Assembly (NCBI GenBank): GCA_035471805.1
Contig: DATIPS010000065.1
Location: forward strand, 1 to 44,177
From: Acidimicrobiia bacterium
Lineage (GTDB): Bacteria > Actinomycetota > Acidimicrobiia > Spongiisociales > JAHEDJ01
Length of the DNA stretch: 44,177 nt
Direction of reading: 5' to 3'
The position numbers and the translations under genes were made by a program. Below the pieces are notes generated by a model. That model was not told the DNA's origin. It did not search any database and saw only the letters and a program-made list of their open reading frames with translations. Position 1 is the first letter of the stretch, and every line of letters begins with the position of its first letter. Positions 20,252 through 29,300 of the stretch are shown here, piece by piece.

Positions 20252-23200
20252 TCACTTGGGTAGGCGGGGTGGAGCCTTCTTGGGCCGTTCTCCGAAGTCG
20301 GGAACGGCCGGCTGCTGATCCTCGATGATCTTCAGGAGTTCGGCGACACCGCGCTCGAGTTGGGGGTCCCGCCCGGTTGCGTAGTCCTTCGGTGTGATCA
20401 CGACCTCGATGTCGGGATCGGTCCCGTAGTTCTCCATATTCCATCCAACGTCCGCGAACCAGTTCGAGAACTCCGGCTGCGTGGTGATGGTTCCGTCGAC
20501 AAGGGACTGCTGCGGCCAGATACCGATGACGCCTCCCCAGGTGCGGGTGCCGATCAGTGGCCCCAGGCCGTGCATCTTGAACGCATGCGAGAAGATGTCA
20601 CCGTCCGAGCCGGCGTACTCGTTGGTGAGAGCCACCATCGGTCCGGCCGGTGCATCGTTGGGAATCGGGTACGGCTCGGTCCACCTGGTCACGCGGTAGC
20701 CGATCCGTCGCCGCAGAAGCTTCTCCAGGAGCAAATGCGACACATTGCCGCCTCGGTTGAACCGGACGTCGATCACGAGTCCGTCGTGATCGACTTCGGA
20801 TGTCCAGGATCGGTGGAACTCGGCGAACCCGTTGGCGCCCATATCGGGCAGATGGATGTAGCCGGCACGGCCGCCGGATGCTTCGAGAACGCTCTGCCGG
20901 TTCGCCTCGACCCAATCGCGGTAGCGGAGCGCCGTCTCGGATTCGAGGGCGCGTACCGTCACCTGCCTGGGCTTGCTTCGACCGCGCCGCACGACCAGGC
21001 GAACCGGCCGGCCGGCCCGGTCGACGAGTGCCTCCGACGGAGTCAGTTCCTTGCCAAGTTCCTTTCCCTCTATCGAGACGATCCGATCACCCGCCGCTAT
21101 GCCGATACCCGGCGCGCCGAGGGGCGACGAAGCCCGCTCTTCCCAGGAATCTCCCCGCGGAATGGCCGCGACTCGCCATATACCGGTGGTCGTCCGCTCG
21201 AGGTCTGCGCCGAGGTGACCGAGCGAGTATTGCGGTTCCGGTCGGTAGTCGCCGCCGAGCTCGTAGGCGTGCGACGTCCCCAGCTCGCCCTGCATCTCCC
21301 ACATGAGATCCGAGAACTCGGCCCGGCTCGCCACACGCTCGACCAGAGGCAGGTATCGCTCGTAGATTTCCTCCCAATCGACGGCCGACATGTCCGGCGT
21401 CCAGAAGTGCTCGCGCTGGAGGCGCCACGCCTCGCGAAACATCTGGGCCCATTCGCGGCCGGGATCGACTTCCAGACGGACCCTGTCCAGTTCGAGCCAT
21501 CCGGATTCGCGCCCCGGTTTGTCGTTCTTGGAGCTCTCCTCCTTGAACGCCACCGGCACCACCCGAATCCGTTTGCCGGCTCGAACCCCCAGAACCTTGC
21601 CGTCCATCGAAACGCCGACTGCGGTCACACCCTCGGAAACGGCCTCCACCTTGTTCTGTTGGAAGTCGTAGGACTCCAATCGCCCGACCACAACCGCCTC
21701 CGCCATCGGCTGCTGGCCGAGACTGCCGGTGATCTGAGTCGACAGGAAGAAGGCGCGGCCCTGCGCGCCGACGATGCGCGAGTATGAGCCTTCGGGAACC
21801 GGATAAGCGACGACCCGATCTTCGATACCTTCGAAGTCGATCTCGACGGGATCGGGACCGTCGCTCTCGTCGCCGTTACCCCCGCCGGGCCGTGAGGCGG
21901 TTCCACCCGGGGGGCGGGGTGTGCGGGTTGCGGCGCTGAACGGCGAAACCGTTTCACCGGCGAGCGGGATCAAGTAGGGGCGGGTTCCTTTCGGGAACCC
22001 GTAGTCGTGGAAGTGCGTGTCCGGGACCGGATCGAACACACGCCGCCCGATGAAGTGCAGGTAGCGGCCTTCGGGGTCGAATGAAGGGCCGACATCCACG
22101 AAGTCGGGACGCGTGATCCGGTGCGTCCGGCGCGTCTGCGTGTCGTATAGGTGGAGGGCGATCGTCCGCCGGGAAACGGCAGCCGAGAAGGCGATCCAGC
22201 GACCGTCCGGCGACCAGTCGGTCCCCTGGATCCAGAAGTGCGGACTGCGGTGGATGACGGTGGACCGACCCGAGCCCAGGTCAACCAGGATGACCTCGAA
22301 ACGATGGTTGGTCAGGACGACGCGATCTGCTCCTGCCGGTGCCGGATCGAGGGTCCGGGGTCTTCCGATGTCACCGCCGATCGTCCGCAAGACGTTGCCG
22401 CCGGCGGCATCGAAGATCGTTAGTCCTTCCTCGCCGGATGCGTCAGAGACGGCAACGATTCGCTCACCGTCCGGAAGCCACGCCGCCAGGCGGGAACGAG
22501 CCGATGACACCTCTCCGTGGCGAAGCGGCGCACCCTCCCACAGATCCATCGAGATCGCTCCCCCGCGTGCGACCAGCGCAACGGCCTGGCCCTTCGGGTG
22601 GAGATCGAAGGACTCGATGAACCGCCCGGGAGAAATGAACCGCCGGTTTCGCTGGGGCCGGCTGCTCGGCACTCGTACGTCCAGTTTGGCCGATGCCGAA
22701 CCGTCGAACAGGTACAAGTCGGCGCCGGCGTGGTAGACGATGTTCTTGCCGTCCGTGGCCGGGAACCTGGCGTAGAAGTCCTCGTGGTGCGTGTGGCGCT
22801 CGAGGTTGCGCCCGGTCGGCGTGCACGAGTAGATGTTGCCGGTTCCTTCATGGTCGGACAGGAAGTAGATGCGGCGGCCGATCCACATCGGGTCGGCCGT
22901 GTTCCCGTCGAGGTCGATGAGAGGTGCGTAGTCACCGGATCCCTTCCGGTCGATCCAGAGCGTTCCCGTCCGGCCACCCCGGTAACGCTTCCAGCGGGCC
23001 GGATCGAACGAGTTCCTGCCGATAACGACTCCCGGACCGCCCGGCTGATGAGATATCGCTCTGGCGGGACCGACCTTGATCGCGACCGGTGGCCCGCCGT
23101 CCAGGGGAACCTCGTACAGGGACTGTCTCTGGGCGAACGGTTGGTGCCAGTCGGTGGCCACGATCACGCTGGTTCCGTCGGGTTTCCATCCCACCACGTG

Positions 23201-23467
23201 GGTGAGGGCCCCGAAGTAGGTCAGACGACGGGCGGGACCACCGGCGGAGGACATGATGTGAGCCTCGAGATGACCCTCGTCCCGGCTGGAGAACGCGATC
23301 GTTGATCCATCCGGCGAGAAACGCGGGTAGGCGACCAGGCCGGGGTTGGCGGTCAGACGATGGGCCCGGCCTCCGTCGACTCCGACCGACCAGAGGTCGT
23401 CCTCCGCCACGAAGACGATCGTGTCGCCGCTGATCGACGGATGCAGGTAGTAGCCGAGTTCGCCCAA
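20252..23467 (-). CDS. tricorn-type S41 serine protease
   Basis: A protein of 1071 residues. Two N-terminal beta-propellers (about 1-330 and 330-620; repeated strands such as YPRFSPDGSTIAFSS and TDWSPDGRWIAFSA) feed peptides to a C-terminal S41 core. That core has a helical segment with GTSHAYE (catalytic histidine), a PDZ-like domain (GIGIAAGDRIVSIEGKEL), and the protease fold with NEYAGSDGD (nucleophile Ser954) and MENYGTDPD (Glu1012), as in archaeal tricorn. Start TTG at 23467 with AAGGGG 5 nt away. Cytosolic turnover of peptides is the known role of the family. A glycine/proline-rich linker separates propeller and protease. Confidence 0.93.
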   Translation of the reverse strand: MGELGYYLHPSISGDTIVFVAEDDLWSVGVDGGRAHRLTANPGLVAYPRFSPDGSTIAFSSRDEGHLEAHIMSSAGGPARRLTYFGALTHVVGWKPDGTSVIVATDWHQPFAQRQSLYEVPLDGGPPVAIKVGPARAISHQPGGPGVVIGRNSFDPARWKRYRGGRTGTLWIDRKGSGDYAPLIDLDGNTADPMWIGRRIYFLSDHEGTGNIYSCTPTGRNLERHTHHEDFYARFPATDGKNIVYHAGADLYLFDGSASAKLDVRVPSSRPQRNRRFISPGRFIESFDLHPKGQAVALVARGGAISMDLWEGAPLRHGEVSSARSRLAAWLPDGERIVAVSDASGEEGLTIFDAAGGNVLRTIGGDIGRPRTLDPAPAGADRVVLTNHRFEVILVDLGSGRSTVIHRSPHFWIQGTDWSPDGRWIAFSAAVSRRTIALHLYDTQTRRTHRITRPDFVDVGPSFDPEGRYLHFIGRRVFDPVPDTHFHDYGFPKGTRPYLIPLAGETVSPFSAATRTPRPPGGTASRPGGGNGDESDGPDPVEIDFEGIEDRVVAYPVPEGSYSRIVGAQGRAFFLSTQITGSLGQQPMAEAVVVGRLESYDFQQNKVEAVSEGVTAVGVSMDGKVLGVRAGKRIRVVPVAFKEESSKNDKPGRESGWLELDRVRLEVDPGREWAQMFREAWRLQREHFWTPDMSAVDWEEIYERYLPLVERVASRAEFSDLMWEMQGELGTSHAYELGGDYRPEPQYSLGHLGADLERTTTGIWRVAAIPRGDSWEERASSPLGAPGIGIAAGDRIVSIEGKELGKELTPSEALVDRAGRPVRLVVRRGRSKPRQVTVRALESETALRYRDWVEANRQSVLEASGGRAGYIHLPDMGANGFAEFHRSWTSEVDHDGLVIDVRFNRGGNVSHLLLEKLLRRRIGYRVTRWTEPYPIPNDAPAGPMVALTNEYAGSDGDIFSHAFKMHGLGPLIGTRTWGGVIGIWPQQSLVDGTITTQPEFSNWFADVGWNMENYGTDPDIEVVITPKDYATGRDPQLERGVAELLKIIEDQQPAVPDFGERPKKAPPRLPK

Positions 23468-23546
23468 CGGGACCCCTTCTTTGGAGAACGACCATCGTAG
23501 CGACGCGACGGTGCCCGGACCGAAGCCCGGGCACCATTCCAGGTCT

Positions 23547-23596
23547 GTTTTCGCGCGACATTCGGTACCTATAGGTTCGGAATGTCGCGCGAAAAC
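23547..23596. repeat. palindromic element of a different type
   Basis: Perfect 17-nt arms (GTTTTCGCGCGACATTC / complement) around a 16-nt loop GGTACCTATAGGTTCG, which holds its own palindrome ACCTATAGGT. The arm sequence differs from the TTTCTCAGCAATACTG family but arm and loop lengths are the same and both begin GTTT and end AAAC. It lies in the gap between the protease start and the osmoprotectant operon end. One copy in the window. Confidence 0.85.
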
Positions 23597-23602
23597 GGGT
23601 TC

Positions 23603-24529
23603 TTAGGCGTCTATGAAGCCGTTCTCGACCAGGAAGTCACGTGCGATATCCGCCGCGTCCAGCTGTTCGATGTCGAACTGCCGGTTCATTTCTGTCAGGT
23701 CGGCCGTTGAGATCGCTGCGCTGATCCTGTCGACCAGGTCCCTGAGATCCGAGCCGTAGGCGTCGGCAATCTCGTCACTCAGAACCGGAACCACGTTGTC
23801 GGCCGCCAGCATGCTCCGGTCGTCTTCGAGCAGCACCCACCCCTTGTCGGCAATGATGCCCGACGTCGAGAAGAGCAGAGCAACGTCGATCTCGTCGGCT
23901 TCGAACGCCTGCACGGTGATGGCGCCCGCATCGAGTGGCGTGAAGTTTCCGCTCAGATCCAACCCGTAAGCGCTTTGCAGGCCGGGAATGCAGAACGGAT
24001 TGGTCTCACAGTCCGGTGGGCCGCCCAGAACGAGATCGGCACCTTTCGAGGCGAGGTCGCTCAGCGTCGTGATCCCGAGGGATTCGCTGGTCTCTGGTTT
24101 GATCACGAAAGCGTTCGTGTCGATGGCCGGAGAAGGATCAAACGCCTGAAGGCCTCGCTCGGACAAGTACTCCCGCAGCTTCTCCGTCGTGGCTTCAGCG
24201 TCGCCGGTCGCCTCACCGGCGAAACCGTTCAGAAACTCGAGCATTGAAGCCGCGTATTCGGGCGTGAAGTTGATGTCTTCGCTTTCAAATGAGGCCAAGA
24301 CGATGTCTCGATATCCACCGAGTGGCTGAACCGCAACATCGTATCCCTCTGCCTCGAGGGCCTGTGCATACAGCGAAGCAAGGATGGCGGACTCTCCGAA
24401 ATCCTGCGCTCCTACCTTGATCTGCGGGCCGTCGATCGGCCCTCCGTCGTTGCCGTCACCCGATCCGCACGCACTCAGAATCAGCGCTAGCGCGATCGCC
24501 CCGACGGCAACCCTGCGGACGTTCCGCAT
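23603..24529 (-). CDS. osmoprotectant ABC transporter, substrate-binding lipoprotein
   Basis: A protein of 308 residues with a signal peptide ending in lipobox LSAC (Cys21), so anchored outside the membrane. The mature part has the ProX/OpuCC-type fold (IKVGAQDFGESAILASLYAQ, NFTPEYAASMLEFL, GPPDCETNPFC). It captures glycine betaine, choline or similar compounds. A separate ribosome site (AAGGGAG, 5-6 nt before ATG) and a TAGGGT hexamer (24574-24579) suggest that it may also have its own transcript, giving excess binding protein. The binding-site aromatic cage cannot be judged. Confidence 0.9.
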   Translation of the reverse strand: MRNVRRVAVGAIALALILSACGSGDGNDGGPIDGPQIKVGAQDFGESAILASLYAQALEAEGYDVAVQPLGGYRDIVLASFESEDINFTPEYAASMLEFLNGFAGEATGDAEATTEKLREYLSERGLQAFDPSPAIDTNAFVIKPETSESLGITTLSDLASKGADLVLGGPPDCETNPFCIPGLQSAYGLDLSGNFTPLDAGAITVQAFEADEIDVALLFSTSGIIADKGWVLLEDDRSMLAADNVVPVLSDEIADAYGSDLRDLVDRISAAISTADLTEMNRQFDIEQLDAADIARDFLVENGFIDA

Positions 24530-24604
24530 GGGTTTCTCCCTTCATCATGGACCCGCCGAACAGCGGTCCTCATACCCTAGGGGGATGCTGCGATTACTCC
24601 TATA

Positions 24605-25318
24605 TCACCCGTGCGCACCGAGCTCGACACCGGAGAGGTCCCGTGCGGAAACACCTCGCGGCAGAACCCAGCGCTCCGCCGCGGCGAAGGCCTGATCCGT
24701 GAAGAGTGACAAGGCGGCAACGAGCAGCGCCCCGGCAAACACCGACACGTCATCACCCTGCGCGAAGCCGTCGATCACATACCGACCGAGACCGCCCCAG
24801 CCGACCACCGCTCCCAGTGTGGCGGTGGCGACCACCTGGACGGCCGAAACCCGGATAGCAGTCCAGATGACCGGCATGCCCAGCGGGAGCTCCGTTTGAG
24901 TCAATACCTCGAGATCGGTCATCCCCATGCCGACGGAAGCCTCTACGGCCGCCGGCGACACCTCCCGCACAGCCGTGTAGCCGTTGGTGAAGATAGGAGG
25001 AATCGCCAGGGCGACCAATGCGACGAACGTCGGCCATGAGCTGATCCCCAGGCCGAGCCGCAGAGCGATCGGGAATGCGAGCGCGACGATCCCGAAAGAA
25101 GGAACCGCCCGCCCGATGTTGGCCAGCGAGATGGCCAGGTACGCTCCGCGCCCGTGATGGCCGAGCCACACGGCGACCGGAAGCGCCAGGATCACCGCCA
25201 CGGCGACTGCAAAAGCCGAAATCCGTATGTGGTCGAAGGTTCTGACCAGGATGCCGTCCTGCCCCGACCAGGAATCCACGGATGTGAAGAAACCGATCAG
25301 GTCATTGAAGAAGCTCAC
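24605..25318 (-). CDS. osmoprotectant ABC transporter permease
   Basis: 237 residues from the chosen GTG. Six hydrophobic segments and the EAA-type loop (EASVGMGMTDLEVLTQTELPLGMP) are typical of OpuCB/OpuCD permeases. A GTG at 25342 lies 8 codons upstream, but the GTG at 25318 overlaps the previous stop as GTGA, the junction used elsewhere in the operon. Forms the membrane channel with the other permease. Confidence 0.88.
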   Translation of the reverse strand: MSFFNDLIGFFTSVDSWSGQDGILVRTFDHIRISAFAVAVAVILALPVAVWLGHHGRGAYLAISLANIGRAVPSFGIVALAFPIALRLGLGISSWPTFVALVALAIPPIFTNGYTAVREVSPAAVEASVGMGMTDLEVLTQTELPLGMPVIWTAIRVSAVQVVATATLGAVVGWGGLGRYVIDGFAQGDDVSVFAGALLVAALSLFTDQAFAAAERWVLPRGVSARDLSGVELGAHG

Positions 25319-25974
25319 GACGTCGCCTGTTTCCGTGTCCACGGCGCCGACCTGCGCTCCAGGCGAACCAGCAAGTAGTCGAGCAGCATCGCAAGGAGAA
25401 TCGATAGGACCGTCCCCACCAGGATCTCCGTCGCGAAGTTGCGACCAAGTCCCCGCTTGATGAAGACCCCGTATCCTCCCTGTCCGATCAGGCTGGTGAC
25501 CGTGACGAGTCCGACCGTCGTCACCGAGGCGATCCGGAGGCCGGCGACGATAACCGGAACGGCCAGCGGCACTTGGATCTCCCAGAGGATCCGCCTGTCC
25601 GTGTATCCCATCCCGAGCGCCGCTTCACGAACGGAGGCGGGTGTGCCGTCGATTCCGGCGACGATGTTCCTGATCAGGATGAGCAGCGTGTAGGAGACGA
25701 GGCCGATCTCTGCGGTGAGGATCGAAAGTCCGGTGAACGGCACCAGGAAGGCGAAGAGCGCAATGGAGGGAATGGTGTAGAACACTCCGGCTACCCACGT
25801 GATCGGAGTGAGTGAAGCCCGGTAGCGGAGCGCCACCACCGAAAGCAACAGCGAAAGGCCGAAGCCCGCCACGAGGGCGACACCGGTGAGCGTCAAATGC
25901 TCGAGCGTCCGCTGCCATATCTCGTCCAGATGGCTCCAAACCCAGGACCAGCGAACGAAGGGCTGATCGGTCAC
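25315..25974 (-). CDS. osmoprotectant ABC transporter permease
   Basis: A protein of 219 residues, six predicted helices, with the permease loop REAALGMGYTDRRILWEIQVPLAVP that docks to the ATPase. N-terminal part is short and begins with a tryptophan-rich stretch (WSWVWSHLDEIWQ). Overlaps the ATPase gene by 4 nt. The second permease follows directly. Paired permeases of this kind are the OpuC type. Confidence 0.9.
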   Translation of the reverse strand: MTDQPFVRWSWVWSHLDEIWQRTLEHLTLTGVALVAGFGLSLLLSVVALRYRASLTPITWVAGVFYTIPSIALFAFLVPFTGLSILTAEIGLVSYTLLILIRNIVAGIDGTPASVREAALGMGYTDRRILWEIQVPLAVPVIVAGLRIASVTTVGLVTVTSLIGQGGYGVFIKRGLGRNFATEILVGTVLSILLAMLLDYLLVRLERRSAPWTRKQATS

Positions 25975-27074
25975 CGGCGAATCTCACGGTTGATCTGATC
26001 TGCCGTGATCATCCCCATGTACGCATCACCGTCGAACACCGCCGCAACCTGGGTCCTCGTCGTCACGATCGCGTTGAGGGCTTCCTTCAGCGTTCCAGAG
26101 AGATCGATCCTGGTTCGGAACGGTCGCAGCGGTCCGTCATCGACCAGAACGCGACCGGCGAGGTCGGCTTCCGAAACCCAGCCATCGATCCGGCTCCCCT
26201 CGCCTACGGCCACCCAGTCGATCCCGTATTCGGACAGAACGGTTCGGGCCGCGTCCACCGCAGTTCGCGGCAATACGACCGGTCCTCGATCCAGCTCGAC
26301 ATCGGCGATCTGAATCAGGGAGAGGCGCTTGATGCCGCGGTCGCTGCCGAGGAACTGGGCTACGAACTCGCCGGCCGGGTCCCGCAGAAGCTCGTCCGGC
26401 GGCCCGTACTGCTCGAGCACCCCGCCGACGTTGAGGATCGCCACCCGATCACCCAGGCGGATAGCCTCATCTATGTCGTGGGTCACGAAGACGATCGTCT
26501 TCTTGACCCGGTCCTGCAGCCGGAGCAACTCTTCTTGCAGTCTCGTGCGGACAATTGGGTCGACCGCGCCGAACGGTTCGTCCATCAACAACACGGGCGG
26601 GTCGGCGGCGAGCGCCCGGGCAACTCCGACACGCTGCTGCTGACCACCGGACAACTCGGCGGGGTAACGGTCGGCCATCTCTACCTCCAGGCCGACCAAC
26701 CCGATGAGCTCTGCAACGCGGTCTTCGATGCGAGCCTTGTCCCATCCGAGGAGTTTGGGAACGGTCGCGATGTTCTGACCGATCGTGCGATGCGGAAAGA
26801 GCCCGGTCTGCTGGATGACATAGCCGATCTGGCGCCGGAGGATGTGAGGTTCGGTTCCCGCTGCGTCCATGCCGGCCACCCGGATCGACCCGGAGGTTGG
26901 TTCGATTATCCGGTTGATCATCTTGAGCGTCGTGGTCTTGCCGCACCCCGACGGGCCGACGAGAACAACGATCTCACCTTCCGGGATTTCGAGAGATAGG
27001 CCGGCAACCGCGGGGACTTCCGAACCGGGGAAGAACTTGGACACGTTCTCGAGGCGGATCATCGGTTCGGACAT
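25971..27074 (-). CDS. osmoprotectant ABC transporter, ATP-binding protein with CBS domains
   Basis: A protein of 367 residues. Walker A GPSGCGKTT, signature LSGGQQQR, Walker B LLMDEPFGA and switch His THD are complete. The C-terminal 120 residues carry a pair of CBS domains (TAVDAARTVLSEYGIDWVAV and TLKEALNAIVTTRTQVAAVF), which in OpuA-type pumps sense ionic strength or nucleotides. The first gene of the operon; ATG 8 nt after TATCCT (27083-27088) suggests a very short leader. Drives uptake of osmoprotectants. Confidence 0.93.
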   Translation of the reverse strand: MSEPMIRLENVSKFFPGSEVPAVAGLSLEIPEGEIVVLVGPSGCGKTTTLKMINRIIEPTSGSIRVAGMDAAGTEPHILRRQIGYVIQQTGLFPHRTIGQNIATVPKLLGWDKARIEDRVAELIGLVGLEVEMADRYPAELSGGQQQRVGVARALAADPPVLLMDEPFGAVDPIVRTRLQEELLRLQDRVKKTIVFVTHDIDEAIRLGDRVAILNVGGVLEQYGPPDELLRDPAGEFVAQFLGSDRGIKRLSLIQIADVELDRGPVVLPRTAVDAARTVLSEYGIDWVAVGEGSRIDGWVSEADLAGRVLVDDGPLRPFRTRIDLSGTLKEALNAIVTTRTQVAAVFDGDAYMGMITADQINREIRR

Positions 27075-27125
27075 GATTCACGAGGATAGGGGTTCGTCGG
27101 GAGCCGGGGGCTCAACGCCCAGCGC

Positions 27126-27827
27126 TCACGACCCCCCGCTCCACACTTCCAGAACGTCCGGCACCTCCGCCAGCGACCGCACCTCTGCATCCGGCACGAT
27201 CCCGGTCGTATTCGGGGCACCGGAACGATTGAGCCATATCGAATGCATTCCCGCTCTCCGGGCGCCGGCGATGTCGTCGCGCAGAGAGTCCCCGACGTAT
27301 GCGGAATCTTCGGCAGGGACACCGGTGCGGTCCAGGAGAACCCGGAAGATGCCGGGGTCGGGTTTGGCCACGCCCTCGGTTGCGGAATAGAGGATCGAGT
27401 CGAAGTAACGATCCAATCCAAGCTGGGCCGGATCCGTGTTGCCGTTCGAGAGCAGGGCGATCCGATACCGGCCGTACACGGCGTCGAGGGCCGGCACCAC
27501 GTCCTCGAATGCCCGCAATCGCTGCGCCTTGATCGCGAAGAACATCGCGTTGAGGCGGGCCGCCAGCGCGGCATCCGTGATGCCGATCTCTTCCAGCGTG
27601 CGCTCGAAGGCGGCATAGCGAACAACCGCCAGGTCGGCGACCCGGCCCTCCAGTTCGGCTGCGACCCGATCGCGGATTGCAATCATCCTCTCCACCGTGA
27701 GGGCGGCGGTCGACGGTCCCGGATGGTTGGTCCACAGATCTTCGAGCGTGCTCCGCAGAGCCGAACGCATCGCCGCGTCGAAGTCCCAGAGGGTGTTGTC
27801 GCCGTCGAATGCCACGAGTCGGATCAT
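27126..27827 (-). CDS. HAD-family hydrolase
   Basis: 233 residues from ATG 27827 (MIRLVAFDGDNTLWDFD), choosing the methionine that begins the first HAD motif over one 26 codons upstream that lies over the next gene. Motif I FDGDNTL, motif II LLSNGNTD, motif III KPDPGIF with the lysine, motif IV YVGDSLRDDIAGA. The cap is helical. These phosphatases or dehalogenases are promiscuous and the substrate is unknown. CAGAAT 7 nt before the ATG may be a -10. It follows the ATP-grasp gene by 29 nt. Confidence 0.85.
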   Translation of the reverse strand: MIRLVAFDGDNTLWDFDAAMRSALRSTLEDLWTNHPGPSTAALTVERMIAIRDRVAAELEGRVADLAVVRYAAFERTLEEIGITDAALAARLNAMFFAIKAQRLRAFEDVVPALDAVYGRYRIALLSNGNTDPAQLGLDRYFDSILYSATEGVAKPDPGIFRVLLDRTGVPAEDSAYVGDSLRDDIAGARRAGMHSIWLNRSGAPNTTGIVPDAEVRSLAEVPDVLEVWSGGS

Positions 27828-27856
27828 GGCGTCGATTCTGCCCGGCGAAGGGGACC

Positions 27857-29242
27857 TCAGCGAACCGAGGGAGCGGCCGATAGGTCGCCGAGCCCGACGT
27901 CCCATAGCCGATCGGCCAGTCTGAACGCTGCAACCACCAGGGGCGCGGCGGAGGGTCCCGCCGGAGTCTTCTCAGGATCCGGCGTGAACCGCACCAGGCC
28001 GCCCTGCTCACCGGGGCCCAGGTGAAGTGAGGCGACCGTTTCGTCCTCCTCACCTGAAACCTCGAACCGGCCGTCCCCGGTCCCTGCAAGCAGAACGGTC
28101 TCGGTGCTCGAAGCCTTCTTCTCGACGCCGGTCCAGCCGCCGCCGCCGCGTTTCCCGTCTGCGGATTCGAGGACGAGTCTCTCGAACTCGTCCGCCCGAT
28201 AGTCCAGTTGCTCACCCTCGATCAGTGCCCGGTTGATCGATCCCATACCCAGTTGGGGCAGACCGGTCAGCAGGGTCCCGATACCCGCCCCGGCGCGCGT
28301 GTTGAGCTCGGTGGGAAGGAAACCGGATTCGGTCATTACACCGTCCACCGTGAAAGCTCCTCGATAGCCGACCCTGGCGCGGAGATGTTCCCCGACCCTT
28401 CGTGCCACGGACCGCATGGCTTCTCGATCACGGTCTTCCGGGTCCCAGAAGGAGGCAACGCCGCAGTACTTCAGCTTCTTGGGGAACCGGCGGAGGGTCA
28501 TGATTTCGCATGGGCGCAGCGCAGCCACCCCTTCCGGGAACACGATCCCGTGAATGCTGCACGGGATCCCTTCCAGGAACGGCATTATGCGCACCCGATC
28601 GCAGTGACGACCGAAGAACCGGAGCGGCTCGGACAGGTCGCCGTCGCGCTCGATCCACCTCGTGTACTCTGCTCCACCGTTGAATCCGTCCCTGGCGTCG
28701 CCGGCCAGGACAACCCCTGCGCCTCGGTCGAACCCGGGCGTCGCTCGCTCTATCGCCAGGCGGTCAACCGGAATGATCGAGGACGGCGCTCTTTCGACCC
28801 CGGCGGCGTCCCAGATTTCGTCGGCGACGAGCTTGTCTTCGAGCGCCAGCCATTCCGGGCGACGCCAGCCGTAGACGAAACGGCCCGCGATCGAATCCTG
28901 GTAGAAGAAAGGCCCGGCCAGCATCACAGCTTCACGTTGCGGATCCCACTCGTCGAGCGCCCGAACGATCTCGGGCGGAGGATGATGCAGGAGATTCTCC
29001 GTGAGACGAAACGAGCCGATTATCGAGTCGGACTCGGTATTCATGATGAACCATCGGGCGTCCTCGGCGGAGGGCAGAGCACCGGAGCCCAATCCGGAGG
29101 CCAGGATGAAGAGCTCCTGGGCGCCGAGATCCCTGAAAGTCTTGACGGCCGGCGTGAAGGCGGCGAGCGGAGCCCCGGCGAGGATCAGTTTGCGCCCTTC
29201 GAACTGATAACGGGTCAGTTCCCGGAAGTACTCGACGTCCAT
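27857..29242 (-). CDS. ATP-grasp-like protein, function unknown
   Basis: A protein of 461 residues. I see an N-terminal Rossmann-like part (RKLILAGAPLAAFTP...ELFILASGLGSG), a middle with GVVLAGDARDGFNGG, and a C-terminal catalytic region GYRGAFTVDGVMTESGFLP followed by TELNTRAGAG, the acidic/asparagine metal-binding pattern of ATP-grasp enzymes. It would ligate a carboxylate to an amine or thiol at ATP expense, but neither substrate is clear. No carrier peptide or amino acid gene adjoins it. ATG follows TAGCCT by 6 nt. ATP-grasp assignment is a pattern match, not proven. Confidence 0.6.
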   Translation of the reverse strand: MDVEYFRELTRYQFEGRKLILAGAPLAAFTPAVKTFRDLGAQELFILASGLGSGALPSAEDARWFIMNTESDSIIGSFRLTENLLHHPPPEIVRALDEWDPQREAVMLAGPFFYQDSIAGRFVYGWRRPEWLALEDKLVADEIWDAAGVERAPSSIIPVDRLAIERATPGFDRGAGVVLAGDARDGFNGGAEYTRWIERDGDLSEPLRFFGRHCDRVRIMPFLEGIPCSIHGIVFPEGVAALRPCEIMTLRRFPKKLKYCGVASFWDPEDRDREAMRSVARRVGEHLRARVGYRGAFTVDGVMTESGFLPTELNTRAGAGIGTLLTGLPQLGMGSINRALIEGEQLDYRADEFERLVLESADGKRGGGGWTGVEKKASSTETVLLAGTGDGRFEVSGEEDETVASLHLGPGEQGGLVRFTPDPEKTPAGPSAAPLVVAAFRLADRLWDVGLGDLSAAPSVR

Positions 29243-29248
29243 GGCGAA

Positions 29249-29254
29249 AGGCTA
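29249..29254 (-). promoter_or_regulatory. candidate -10 (TAGCCT) for leaderless ATP-grasp gene
   Basis: TAGCCT on the minus strand exactly 6 nt before the ATG; no ribosome site. Confidence 0.5.
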
Positions 29255-29300
29255 GATCCCCCACCCTGCCGCTTGTGGCGGTTTCGCGGCATCCACCCGC

